NCBI GenBank assembly: GCA_020650975.1
Contig: JAIPMN010006346.1
Location: 1 to 55,619, forward strand
DNA from: Apostichopus californicus
Lineage: Eukaryota > Echinodermata > Holothuroidea > Aspidochirotida > Stichopodidae
Reading direction: 5' to 3'
DNA length: 55,619 nt
Numbering within the stretch: the stretch's first letter is position 1; each line of letters opens with the position of its first letter. Both the position numbers and the translations under genes were made by a program. The notes beneath the pieces were generated by a model that was not told where the DNA came from, did not search any database, and worked only from the letters and a program-made list of their open reading frames with translations. Shown here piece by piece: positions 10,501 to 21,500 of the stretch.

Positions 10501-10849
10501 TATCCTTTTGAGCTAATCCATTAAGTTCAGGTTAGGATTACATTTATACTATATATACAGGTATATTCCCATTACTGATTTATTTTTGTTTCCTATCTTT
10601 CTTGGTGGAGGTCAGATCTGATTTGAGGTCAGCAGAGGTCAATTGTTGAGAACCAGTTGTGAGAATATATGATCATTTATTCAATATCAACTTTTTGAAA
10701 TTTATGTCACAGCTTTTCAGTGATATGATTCCCCTCTGTTTGGCTGTTCAGTCAAGTTTAGATGGAATTTGGATGTGACGTAAACACTGGAAAGGACTAG
10801 TCGGTGCTGTGTAGGAACTGGTGACACATGATCAAGAAAGTAAACCTAA
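7518..10849. other. Intergenic DNA without a recognised gene
   Basis: AT-rich sequence with many stops in all frames. The only structure I see is the cluster of AGGTCA half-sites at 9.65-10.65 kb. The short ORFs show no family resemblance. Confidence 0.6.
9645..10645. promoter_or_regulatory. Cluster of AGGTCA half-sites (DR2 and DR4)
   Basis: AGGTCA occurs repeatedly. There are two copies with a 2-bp spacer at 9781-9794 (DR2) and two with a 4-bp spacer at 10626-10641 (DR4), with single sites near 9650, 9965, 10310 and 10609. These are the classic half-sites of nuclear receptors. The cluster sits between CNT and TACC. It could equally be the remains of a diverged repeat that contains the word. 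Confidence 0.35.
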
Positions 10850-10857
10850 CATGTAGT

Positions 10858-11831
10858 CAGTGGCGTAGCCAGGATTTTTTCAGTGGGGGGGCGCTGGGGG
10901 GGCTTGACCATTTCTTGGGAGGGCGTCTTGTTACTATCCAAGCGGAGCGCCACCATGGGTTGGCGCGCAGCGTACCGATTTTTTTAGCTAAAATGGCCTC
11001 CTAGATCGTTGGAAATGACACTTCCCAGGCAATGTAAGCTGCTCTAAAGTTTTCTCAACATCCTTAAAAAAATATTTGGTTGGGGGCTGCATATTATATA
11101 ATATTTTTTGTGAAAATTCGGCCAATATGCTGATAATTTTTCGGGCACCTACTGAAAGAAAAATCAATTGCAATGTGTTTTTGAATGGTTAAACTTATAT
11201 TATCATTATTGTAACGACTTCCCCCGAAATTATAACTTAATGGAAGGGTAATAAGACGGCAAATGATTGTTTGTAATTGGCATGCGATGTAATAACCAAT
11301 GCATGCCTTTATGATATATACATTAACATGTTGAACGCGCGCGAAGCGCGCGAAAAATTTTGGTTATATTTTTCGGGCAAGTCGTTACAGCACCACCCCC
11401 CTCTCCCCAATCAAATTGGGCTCCTACGCCTATGTATAGACTGATTGGCCGGTAGTTCTCAGCGATAGTATTGTCTCCTTTCTTGAAAATTTGTTTTTTT
11501 GAGCGGTTTTAAGAGCATCAGGGTACGTCCCAGAAGTGAAAACCCGATTGAAAATGTAACAGAGTATTGAGGCAATGACGCGAGCAATGATGTAAGAAAC
11601 CTGTATGATGTCAGCATTTTTTACCTTTTAACATCTTCTTTGGCATTCCAGTACCTAGAAACCTCATCATAGAGAATCGAGACCATTCAGACCAATGATA
11701 TATTTTCGCACATTTTTTTTCGACACCCAAATTCCCAGTGGGGGGGCGACTGGGGGGGCGACAAGCTTTCATGGGGGGGGGGGGGNNNNNNNNNNCCCCC
11801 CCCCCCACGCCCCCCCGTGGCTACGCCACTG
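10858..11831. mobile_element. hAT-type element, about 974 bp, containing an assembly gap
   Basis: The left end is CAGTGGCGTAGCCAGGA and the right end, inverted, is CAGTGGCGTAGCCACGG. A perfect 8-bp target duplication, CATGTAGT, flanks it at 10850-10857 and 11832-11839. G-runs beside the left end face C-runs beside the right end. The interior contains a CG-rich palindrome (CGCGCGCGAAGCGCGCG near 11337). A degenerate CTCCTACGCC near 11421 may be the end of a second nested copy. No transposase is visible, so it is non-autonomous. Confidence 0.85.
11786..11795. other. Assembly gap (10 N)
   Basis: Ten N bases sit between a G-run and a C-run inside the hAT element. The true length is unknown. Long G/C homopolymers that pair with each other are a likely cause of the break. 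Confidence 0.98.
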
Positions 11832-12829
11832 CATGTAGTGCTTAGGTAAAGATGCACGTGAATTGGAAATAATTGTTTCATCAAACGTTAATAATCCATA
11901 TTTGATATTGAGAGGAGGGTGAAGGAGGATGGGGAAACCATTTGCCTAGGAGTGGAACTACCATGATTCATCATCAGTTTTGACCTCTGATATATGTTGT
12001 TCAGAATAGAGATGTTTGCATCATTTTTACTTTAAAATTCCTTTTATCATAAGGTTATGATTGTAATATATGGTAGTATTTGGTGCATGTCGTTCAATGA
12101 CAAACAGATCAATACAGTATCGCTTTCTTAATGTGTTTGTATGTTTCTATTTATATGTGTATAATTTCTCAAACAGGTGGGGGGACACATCATCCCCTCA
12201 GATCCCTTCCCCGGGCCAGTGGTGCATATGACTTCAACAAATCAACCCCCCAATCTCACCCCCCCCCCCCCCGAATAAAGTGGACATGTTTGGGATTAGC
12301 ATTCTTTGGGCACATTTTAAATTGATTGTTGGTTTGCAGAAACGGACTTTTACATTTTCAGTACTATTCAAACAGTTTGTCTTTTTCATTGGTCATGCAT
12401 AACTGTTCTCATTTGTGAGCATTTTATCAACATGTTAGGCAAGACTTGACAGTGACATTATTACAGATGAACCAAAACAGGGTTTTTGCTTTAATTATAT
12501 GCACATAATTTAATCGAAGAGGAAAATAAAAGTTTATTTGCAAGTCTGAAAAATTTATTTAACAATAAAAGGGAAATGGACTTTTGTGTCAGTGTGTTTT
12601 AATATTGTGTAAATATATAGGCCTGCAAAGTAGAAATTGTTCTCAAATTTGTAACTTCGTTTAGAAATATTACCGCTATCGCGAGAATGACACCGTACGT
12701 TACCTTTTTGCGATTAGGTTTTCCATAACCAATTGTTATAACCAACTTTCGCCATAGTTACGTTCACCCTCGTGAAAAATCGCAATTTGATGGTGAACGA
12801 CTGGTTCAAAAGTCTAACAGTTAAAGACT

Positions 12830-12839
12830 GCGCATGCGC
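12830..12839. promoter_or_regulatory. NRF1-type palindrome, probable TACC promoter
   Basis: GCGCATGCGC is a perfect NRF1 consensus palindrome, typical of TATA-less promoters. It lies in a short stretch (12.66-12.9 kb) richer in CpG than its surroundings, just upstream of a strong donor site (12954) and before the first TACC coding exon. Confidence 0.55.
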
Positions 12840-12953
12840 TCCTGTATCAAAATAAAAGATGAAACCGTCATGGATTTCAAATTCAGCTGCGAATTCTTGA
12901 AACGCGATAAAGCAACATTTTGCACTGTTAGACAACAATTTTCTTCATTCGTG
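12840..12953 (+). other. Probable 5' UTR exon 1 of TACC
   Basis: The stretch ends TTCATTCGTG followed by GTAAGT at 12954. An ATG at 12870 opens a frame to the donor in phase 0, but joined to the next exon (18311) this frame stops after ten codons, whereas ATG 18318 continues as TACC. I therefore take the exon as non-coding. The 5' end is estimated from the NRF1 motif; the true start is not known. Confidence 0.45.
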
Positions 12954-15900
12954 GTAAGTTTGTGTGATTGGGTTTTAATTTTTCATTCAGAGTATTTCTA
13001 TTTCTCTTTGTTTGAGTCCTGTTTTAGCTTTAAATACAACTGGTGTAGGTGATTGGTATGACTTGCATGTAATTTACTGGCCTCACCCACAACATCGAAT
13101 AAGCCTTCGAGAGTATTGCACTTACTCAGCCTACTACTATTAGATGACCGTTATGTACTGTACTGTTGTCACCGTTAGGCTAGGCTAATAATGATATGTT
13201 AATCATGTGAGTAAGGCCTCATCGATGCAAACTAGGCCAGCAGTATTCCTAGTAGTACTAGGCTAGTACTACCCACTGAACTGCCACTAGTATTACGTTA
13301 AATTGCAGGATTCAGTCACCAACCTAACTTGATTTATCTTATTGATTAGGCCTAGCCTAATGCTGTAATTAAAGTGACCTATTCTAGAATTTAAGACATG
13401 CCTAGGCTTGGTTTGCCAAAGCCAGTTGGGAATGTAAGGATTAAAGCCTAGGTGACCATAGGTTAGGCCTATTTTGATGTTGACTCCCTCCCCTCCCTAT
13501 CCATTTTGACATCAATGGTTGTGAACTAATACTTGTTACCTGTCTAATCCAATTCCAATCCAAGGTATAAAACAATAAGTGCTCAAATTCAAGCAGGTCT
13601 TATATAGCTATCTAACTTTATAATCTAAGGCTGGTGATAATGGTCTTGTATTCTAGGCCTGCGGTTAGACTACAGGTTCTGTTATAACTGGCCTTTAAAT
13701 TTGAGCCACGGCCAGTGGCAAATAGTGAAACCCTTTAAAGGCAGTGAAGACTCGCGCCAAAAGAAACGTCTAATGCCGGTAATTTGACCTAGTTTCGAAT
13801 GAGGTGTAACAGAAGTGTTAAACACCACCATCGATCCCAGAAAATACACACACAGCTTGCTACCGTCGGTAATTAGACACTAGTGTACAGTCAGTACATA
13901 CATCTGCGGTCAATACCCACAGCACAGTATACAAACGATACAGCGTTGGACATCTCAGGTCCAATTAAAGATAACAATTAAGGTATCACATTTCATTACT
14001 GTCAGCATTTTGTAGCAACACGAATAAAACGTCACTTGCAAGCAACAGAAAGTTTACTTTTTCATATGGTCGCACACGGTTTGGGGCAAGTCTTCAATGC
14101 CTTTAAATTCAGCACCAGTCTGAAGGACCTATAGTAAGATCAATGTGCTTTTGTATACTGACGAATAAGAAACTGAGAATAATTAATTGTTTAAAATTTG
14201 TGTAGCATTTTGAAGGCTCTGAACATTCTCTCATTGAATTCCTATGTAGAAAATTGCTATAAGTACTTCTTTACAATTGTTTAGCACCTTGACCATTTTG
14301 ACATGCAATACTAGATTTTAATTATTCCCTGAGGAGTCCCAATCCCATTATCATTTTCCTTTCTATCAGTTGAGAAGCACTTTGCACTTATCCATCAACT
14401 ACAGATTATAATATTTAAAGGAAAACAACTATTATTATATTTTATGAAGTTTCATTCAAATCCGAGGAGAGCAGACCTGAAAGTAGACCTATCTTAGGCC
14501 TACAGCTAGTTTAAAGGCCGACTTTATATGTGATGCCATCTATGGCGAGTTAAGTTTATTTCCTAAATATTTGCAGAACTCAGTACGCTCCCTGCTCACT
14601 CATTTTAGACATAGACCTACCTTCAAACATTTGCCATGTAACCTTTTGCTGTGCTCTTGGACTAGTTAGAATATGTCAAGTTAAAAGTTTGAAAGAAACA
14701 CTTTCTCTGTATAGTTAACCAAAGAATTTTTCCCTAACACAATTGAATTGTAGAGATTTTTTTATGATGTTTTATTGTGTCACAGAATCCACTACTCTGC
14801 CCGTCATTTACAGTAGTTTCCTTATTAGGAGAAATTGACACATTTCGATATTTTAGTATTAAGGGTAATAATAGTTTGGAACTGTCAACAATTTACTTTC
14901 ACTTAGTATTTTGTGTCTGGACTACTTCAGTTTATCAAAGTACTGTACATCAGCACTGGCCAAGAACCCTCAACATAAACTTTTCATTAGCAAATCAGGC
15001 TTAAAAACTTTTTTTTTCAAAACATTTTCTTCTACCAGCTCTTTTCTTTCTTATGTGAAGTTGTAGCAAAATTTATGTATAAATTTTCAAAATAAGTAGT
15101 GACAATAACTCTGTAGAATGTATCAGAAAATATTCATAAATCATGCTTCATTCTTTCTACGCTGATAGAGTGTCAGAACAGTGACAGCAAAACCATGGAA
15201 CCGTGAAAACATCTCCCAGTTAAACCCTTAAAATTTCATCTGATACCTTTTTACACTCTGTATTATTATGTTTTGAACGATCTTTAAAAGTTTTCTTCAT
15301 GCAGTAGGTCAGTATACCGTAGGGTACACTTTGGGTACTGTGTATAAGTTATACAGTACTGTATATAGCACTTCCTGTGTATAGTGGTGGATTTTAGTTC
15401 CAGTTGCTATGATTAAGTGGGAGAAGAATTGTGAAAGAAAATAGTGCTGTATAGTTGGTGGTTTGAGTAGGCCTACTATATAGACAGTGTACAGAGGCAA
15501 GAACATTGGCCTCGGCCTGTAGCAAGTCATTCAGGATATACTGTAGCCTAGGTCTAGACTACAGTGGTATAGTACAGTAATAGTGTCCATTTACAGCCCA
15601 TAAATGTGAGATCTCTAGATTTTCAGTTGTTTGATATTAGAAACTCCCTTAGAGTAATATATTTAACGGCAATTTATAAGTCTTTCATCATAATAAATTG
15701 GTTAAGCAATCTTGATTGGGGAACAAGAACCCTTCCCAAAAAAGGCTAGTGCTTGCTCACAACTTTTATGAACCCCTGTTGTAAGTTACCATTAATAGTT
15801 ACCCAATGCAATTTTATTCATAAGTTTTATTCAGAGTTGAAAAAGTTTTCCTTGCACCAACTGCTATAAGCAAGTCGGCCAAACCCCGGCTAGTTCCAAC

Positions 15901-18310
15901 TCCTTTCCCACTACAGTATGTAAATAAATCTTTACTCAATGTTGATTCAAAAACTCAAGCTCGAATGGTTACTTTTGACGATGAATGAAGGTTGCACAAA
16001 ATAACTGCATGTGGTCAAAGGAACCGTGAAAAAGTTTGCAACAAAGAAATTACTGTGGTATGAATGTACATTTTACTTTAGCAACTCTCTATGCAGGAAG
16101 AACATGCATACTGTGAGATGAAAAATCCTTTTCAGTATCAGAGATGTTAGCTTCCTACAAAATTCATAAATTGACTTAACTCATAACATCTTGTGATCAA
16201 AACAATAGCACAAAATTCCCTATCTCTACACAGGGGACAATAACATTACAAGTAATTAATTTGTTGGTAAAAGACAACATACTTTGTGTTCATTGAGCAT
16301 TTACAGATGCAAGAATGTGTCCAGACAATGGGTAAGGGCTATTAGCCAATCAGATAACATGAAACTTGGAAATGGATTGTTGACTATTTTTAGCAAGAAA
16401 ATCTCTGTAATGGAAATGTTGATAAAGTTCTCTGTACCATGCAGTTGAGTGTTATGATTTATTTGTTTTCAAACCAAGTTCAATCATCTGTAGGATTGGA
16501 AGAAATTTTGGTTCTTTGGAGAAGAAGTTGTGGTTTTTCGAAATGGAAGAAAGAAAAAAAGAAAGATCTATGTTGAACATTCAAAACTGTATTTTGCATA
16601 TAAGCCTAGTTATGAGTGTGTACTTAGATCTGCCGGATGCAAGCAATTTAAAAATTTTGCGTCCGTGGCTAAAGCAGTGCGTGCCGCAGCATGCAGAATC
16701 CTGCTTTTGTAACATTGCTGAATATGGGATATGTTGAAGAGTTCTAAAACAGGTGATGTGATTGGCCCTGGGGCCCAGTCTGGCTCTCAACACCTCTGGT
16801 GATAGATGGAAGTTTCATGAATTTAAAGTGACTAACCTTGCATACAGTAGAACATAGGCACTAATGACATGTGTGCAGGCTTAATAGGACACTGTTAGGT
16901 TCAAAAGGTTCCTATAAATTATTTCAAAGAAAATGGGGTTCCTATGATCTATTGGCGGAACTGGAAAATTGTTTCCCATAATATGCAAATTCCTTTGGTC
17001 TGATATTGAGAGGGTTTGAATGGAGAAGTATTGTTAAAATTGAAGAAAACCTTACTAAACTGTGTGTTTTTAGTAATTAATAGTATACCGACCAAGTTTC
17101 CAATGCTCTCCAGGCAGACAATCAAGAGCCCGAGCAACTACAGCCAGATTTCAATTTTTCTGCCCCAAATTATCTACTACCGTACCACCAAGATTCTGTT
17201 CCAATGCCTTGTCCAATACAGACCAGGAGTGGTGTACTGTGACATCACATGAAACCAAACTTCAAGACCTGGTTGTCGGAATGACAATCAGAAAAAGTTT
17301 GCCCTGGTTGAATAACACATGTACCTGAGGACCTTGTGTCATGGCCCCTATGGGCCACTTGTATTGCCAATGTGAAGGTTTCCAATTTGTTTACAAATTT
17401 AAGGAGATTGCATTCCACCAAGACCGGTCCGAGCTTTCCAGCATTGTCCAATGAATTTCTTTGTTGTTGTCAGTTTCAAAGTACATGCATGGTGAAGATT
17501 GATGAGCATACCTAGCATATCAGGAATACCAATCATGTCAGCATTGCTCTCAGTCAAGTACTATGAGGCTGCATACACTGCATGACTGCTTGGGGTACTC
17601 TACCTAAATCGTTTAGATGTACAGTACAGTTGCGTGTGATAGGATGGCAAAAATAAACTTAATTGGGCTATTTAGGAGGCAATTAATTGAACTTTGATTA
17701 GTACTACGATGGATTTAATGTCGATGGTTAGGCCTACAACTGACATTGTTTATTCCATTGAGAAAAGGCTTTGACATTTGTCGTAATATAATCTTGTATG
17801 GATTGGTTGATAAATATTCATATTTACAATGGATTCACTTAGATAGTGTTTCACCTAGCTTGATGACGAAGTACAGTAATATTATGAGAACACAACAGCT
17901 GTGATCAAAAATACAATTTTGCATTAGCCAATAGTACTGGATTGTGTGTATTTGAAACATTTTTCTCCTCACAACCTCCTTGTAAAGATAACAAATTCTA
18001 ATGGTTAAGCGCTGCTAGGCACTTTGGGTCATAAAATGCAGGCGTAATATGCTAGGCAAAAACCTGGTCATGGTACTTATGGCTAATGTAATTGATTGAC
18101 CATTCCATGTTAAATAAATGGTGTGAACAAACTTTTGTTATTGCTTGATGTTAATTCCTTTTCGTTTTCAAAAAAGACAACATGTTTTATCTAAAACAGG
18201 AGGAATTTTTAAATTCACTCTACCTCTAAAAATCAAAATCTTGTAAATAATCATTAATTTAATGTAAATTATAATGAAGTTGTATGCTATTATTCGTTTC
18301 TCCCTTGTAG
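12954..18310 (+). other. TACC intron 1
   Basis: A long intron of about 5.4 kb, rich in stops. The first 0.8 kb is loaded with TAGGCCTA-like palindromes. An ORF of about 70 codons at 16494-16712 follows an AG but has no family match. Confidence 0.5.
13070..13720. promoter_or_regulatory. Cluster of TAGGCCTA-like palindromes
   Basis: More than ten occurrences of TAGGCCTA, CCTAGG, TAGGCTA or near variants in 650 bp, for example TTAGGCCTAGCCTAAT near 13347 and GGCTAGGCTAATAAT near 13180. The cluster directly follows the putative TACC promoter and first exon. Confidence 0.4.
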
Positions 18311-18500
18311 CAAGACAATGAGTCAGTGTCCATTTTCACCTGAGCTTGAATTTGAGAATTCAAATCAGAAGACAAGAGGGCAACCACTGGTGGATTTGTT
18401 GCAGTCACCACTCTCTGAATCCTCAACTCAATCCATCCTCAAGCCCTCCAGCAAAGAAAACATCATTTCATTTACTCCACCCCCCAACAGATCTCTGAAG
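18311..18500 (+). CDS. TACC: TACC exon with the start codon and KEN box
   Basis: Acceptor TCCCTTGTAG, donor GTAAGT. The ATG is at 18318. The encoded stretch has MSQCPFSPELEF and SSKENIISFTPPP. The KEN box is a likely APC/C degradation signal, as in vertebrate TACC3. Ends in phase 0. Confidence 0.88.
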
Positions 18501-21500
18501 GTAAGTGTTATATTTGTTTGTCATGCACTATACTGCTGCGAATGGAGGTACCCAGTTCTTCCAGAACTTCACTGCATTGGGTAGGGGGAGGCAGAGGGGC
18601 TGGCTAAGGAGGATGGCAGAGGTACGTAGTTTGGTAGCTCAAGATTGTGATAAATGCTTATCACCTTTCCAGGGATTTATAGATCTGTTGCCAGGGAAAC
18701 GTGGCAATTTGTTCACATGATTTTTGTCGAATATTAATTGTGGTTGGGGCACTGTTGGTAAATAAGTCTTTTAGTGAGGATACATGACTAATCCTGTCTC
18801 CTATTTCTGGTCCCTCTCTCAATCCTCTCGACTGCTGCAGGCTGCCCCCATTTTTGTTGGTTTGCTTAAGAGCACAAAAACATTCCTTTGCCTGCGATGA
18901 TATGGGTGGACAGCTGATAAATGCATTTGCTGTTTGAACTACGTATATTGACTGAATGTCTGTTTAATGGTTTTGTCAATCCGTAAAATTATCATTTTGT
19001 GCTATGGCTTATAAAAGTGTGTGCAGGCGTGAAATGCTAATGTGCTGCTTATTATTATTTTGTTGAATAAATTGCTTTCTTTTTATTTTATGCAATTACT
19101 TGCTTTCATTTTATTTTATGCAATTAATTGCTCCTTTTGCTTTCTGTGTATTATGCTTGTGGCGGCTCTCTTGTTATGCTATGAAATGTCGACGGGCAAT
19201 TTCCAACAAATTGTACAGATGCTTTTACACCTTACCACTCCAGACTATGGACGGTTTTAACCCTTTGCAATATAATCAGCGTTGGATAATGGTAAAGATT
19301 ATTTTAATAAACCGACATTTTCATACTTTGTGTAAAGAGACGTGATGAACCTTACAGCCATTGGTGACATCAGGGTAAGCTGTCATATTTGTCAGTTTGT
19401 GATTGGCTCTCTTGCTGTCTGTATCTTTCAGTTCTGTTAACATGACAAGTTCACCGTGCGGTATTAACAGTAATTAATCATCGCAGAATTAAACTGTTGT
19501 GTTGCCAAGTGTATGTTGTGGCCACACTGGCATGGCTTGGGATATGAGCTTCTATGAGAACAGAAAGTTATTTGATTTGAACTGTTTAGACTTGTCACTC
19601 TCTCCTAGTTGCAGCAATGATATGCTGGCGTCCTTCAAGTACCACTTTAAGACTTTCTATGAAGGAGCGAGCTTTGATTGTACTGTGGTAACCTTGTAAT
19701 GCAATGTTGGATTTATCAACAGCATGATAAGTACTGTACAGTAGTAATAACGGAGCTCAGTGAGGGTAATTAGTACTGGAGTGATTAATGATTATAGTCA
19801 CAGTTCATTACAAATGATCTAGTAGATATCAGACTGAAATTATGTAAACAGTTCCCACTGTTTTCTTCAATTTCTATTTTTTGATGCCCTTATATGATCA
19901 TCAGACTTTGCATTATTTTAATTTACTGCACTCCTGGTTAACCTACAGTCTCGACTTTAGTGAAGTGCACTTTCCCATCTACCAAACTTATTAACTGGTA
20001 ACATGTTAGCCCTTCCTCCCCCCACCCCCTTCCCCATTAACCCTCCCCCGGGTCAATGTCCATAACCTCTTCCTTCCAAATGTACCATTCGCGTAAAGGA
20101 ACTAAAATATTCTGGAAATTCCATCAGTAGGAATCACTCTTATTCGACTGTTTTCCTTCTCATAGTACTCAAAATGTTAGAATTGACTGTACAATTTTAG
20201 AAACCAATTATTCCAAGGTACTAATTTAATTAGTAGTAATAATATCATTCTTAAATTGTTGACGAAGTTTAGAACTGTGTCTTTGATTGAGCATTTGCAA
20301 TCATGTACATCACAGTCGGGTAAAGCGTTGCCCGTGAGCAAATTTCTGTCGCCCACTCGCAAGGTTTTCAAAGCCTTGTTAAAGTAACTCATCAAACCTT
20401 GTATCAAGGAAAATATGAAATGTGTATAAACTTGAGAGCAATTTGATTTAAGGTACAGTAATAAGTTGTTGGTGTAAGAGAAATCTGGCAACTTGAGTAG
20501 AAAGTTTATTAGTGGCAATTTGAGTTAGAAAGTAACTTAATGTACAGTGTATACACTGCACTTGTACAGTATGCATACCAATAGTGATTGAGACAGCACT
20601 TGAACTTTAACAAACAACATGTGTTCAACCACAAACCAAATTATGTTTGTTGACTAATCATCTTCGTAATAACCACAATACCTCATATGGTAATACGCAC
20701 TAAATGCCGAGGTCATCGTGAGATTTCACTTGGTGTGAAAAATGATTTAATTGCCAGTCTCTTTGCTTAGTGAGAAAAATGATGAATAATAAAAATGGTT
20801 AATCAGATAGTTTAGCCTTTGGTCCTCCTTCGAGGTGAAAATTGTCACAGTTGGTACAGTAGCAGCATTTGTCGATTGTGAACCATTCTAACCTACTGTA
20901 CTTTATGATTGTTTTGATTGTTATGATTGTTTTGAAATTTGTTATTCAAATTGGGTAAAATCTGACCCACCAAGTTTAGTAAGAGTTTTAACAAATCTTA
21001 GCAAGAATTTGAGATCTAACTTGTCGGTTCTTTTTCACCCGTCTCTGCAGGAACGCACTCTGATATATGTAACTTAGAATAATTAGAATAAAAATTAGAA
21101 TAATTAATAATTAGAAACATTTTAGCAATACCCCTCTCCTTCCCCCCCCCCCAGCCTACAGGGGCACTGAGCTGCAAAATGGTATTATCAACTGTAGGTA
21201 GGTTAGAATGGGTGTCCCTAGGATGAATGAGTGGGTGAGTATCATCATTCATTCATAAATATCTAAATCGAGGGGAGAAACTGAGAAAGTTTCATCATGT
21301 TAGAAACTGCATCCATCCATGTACACAAAATGGCCAAATGTTAATAAGTTGAAGCCCATTTCATTAGATTTCTTGGCCTAGTGGTTGTAGTGAATGCTTT
21401 ACTCCATCACATTATCATCTTAAAGTCTATAGTCCAATAAATAAATAAAATCCTGTGTTGAGCCAATGGTCTGTAATGATTAGGGGGGGGGGATTGTTTA

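Noticed and set aside
12834-13052. 72-codon ORF in the probable first exon
   Set aside because: The frame meets a strong donor at 12954, and its joined frame stops soon in the next exon; treated as 5' UTR.
16494-16712. Possible exon of about 72 codons after an AG (DWKKFWFFGEEVVVF...)
   Set aside because: It ends in a stop without a usable donor and has no family match. It is not needed for the TACC frame. Kept only as a weak possibility.
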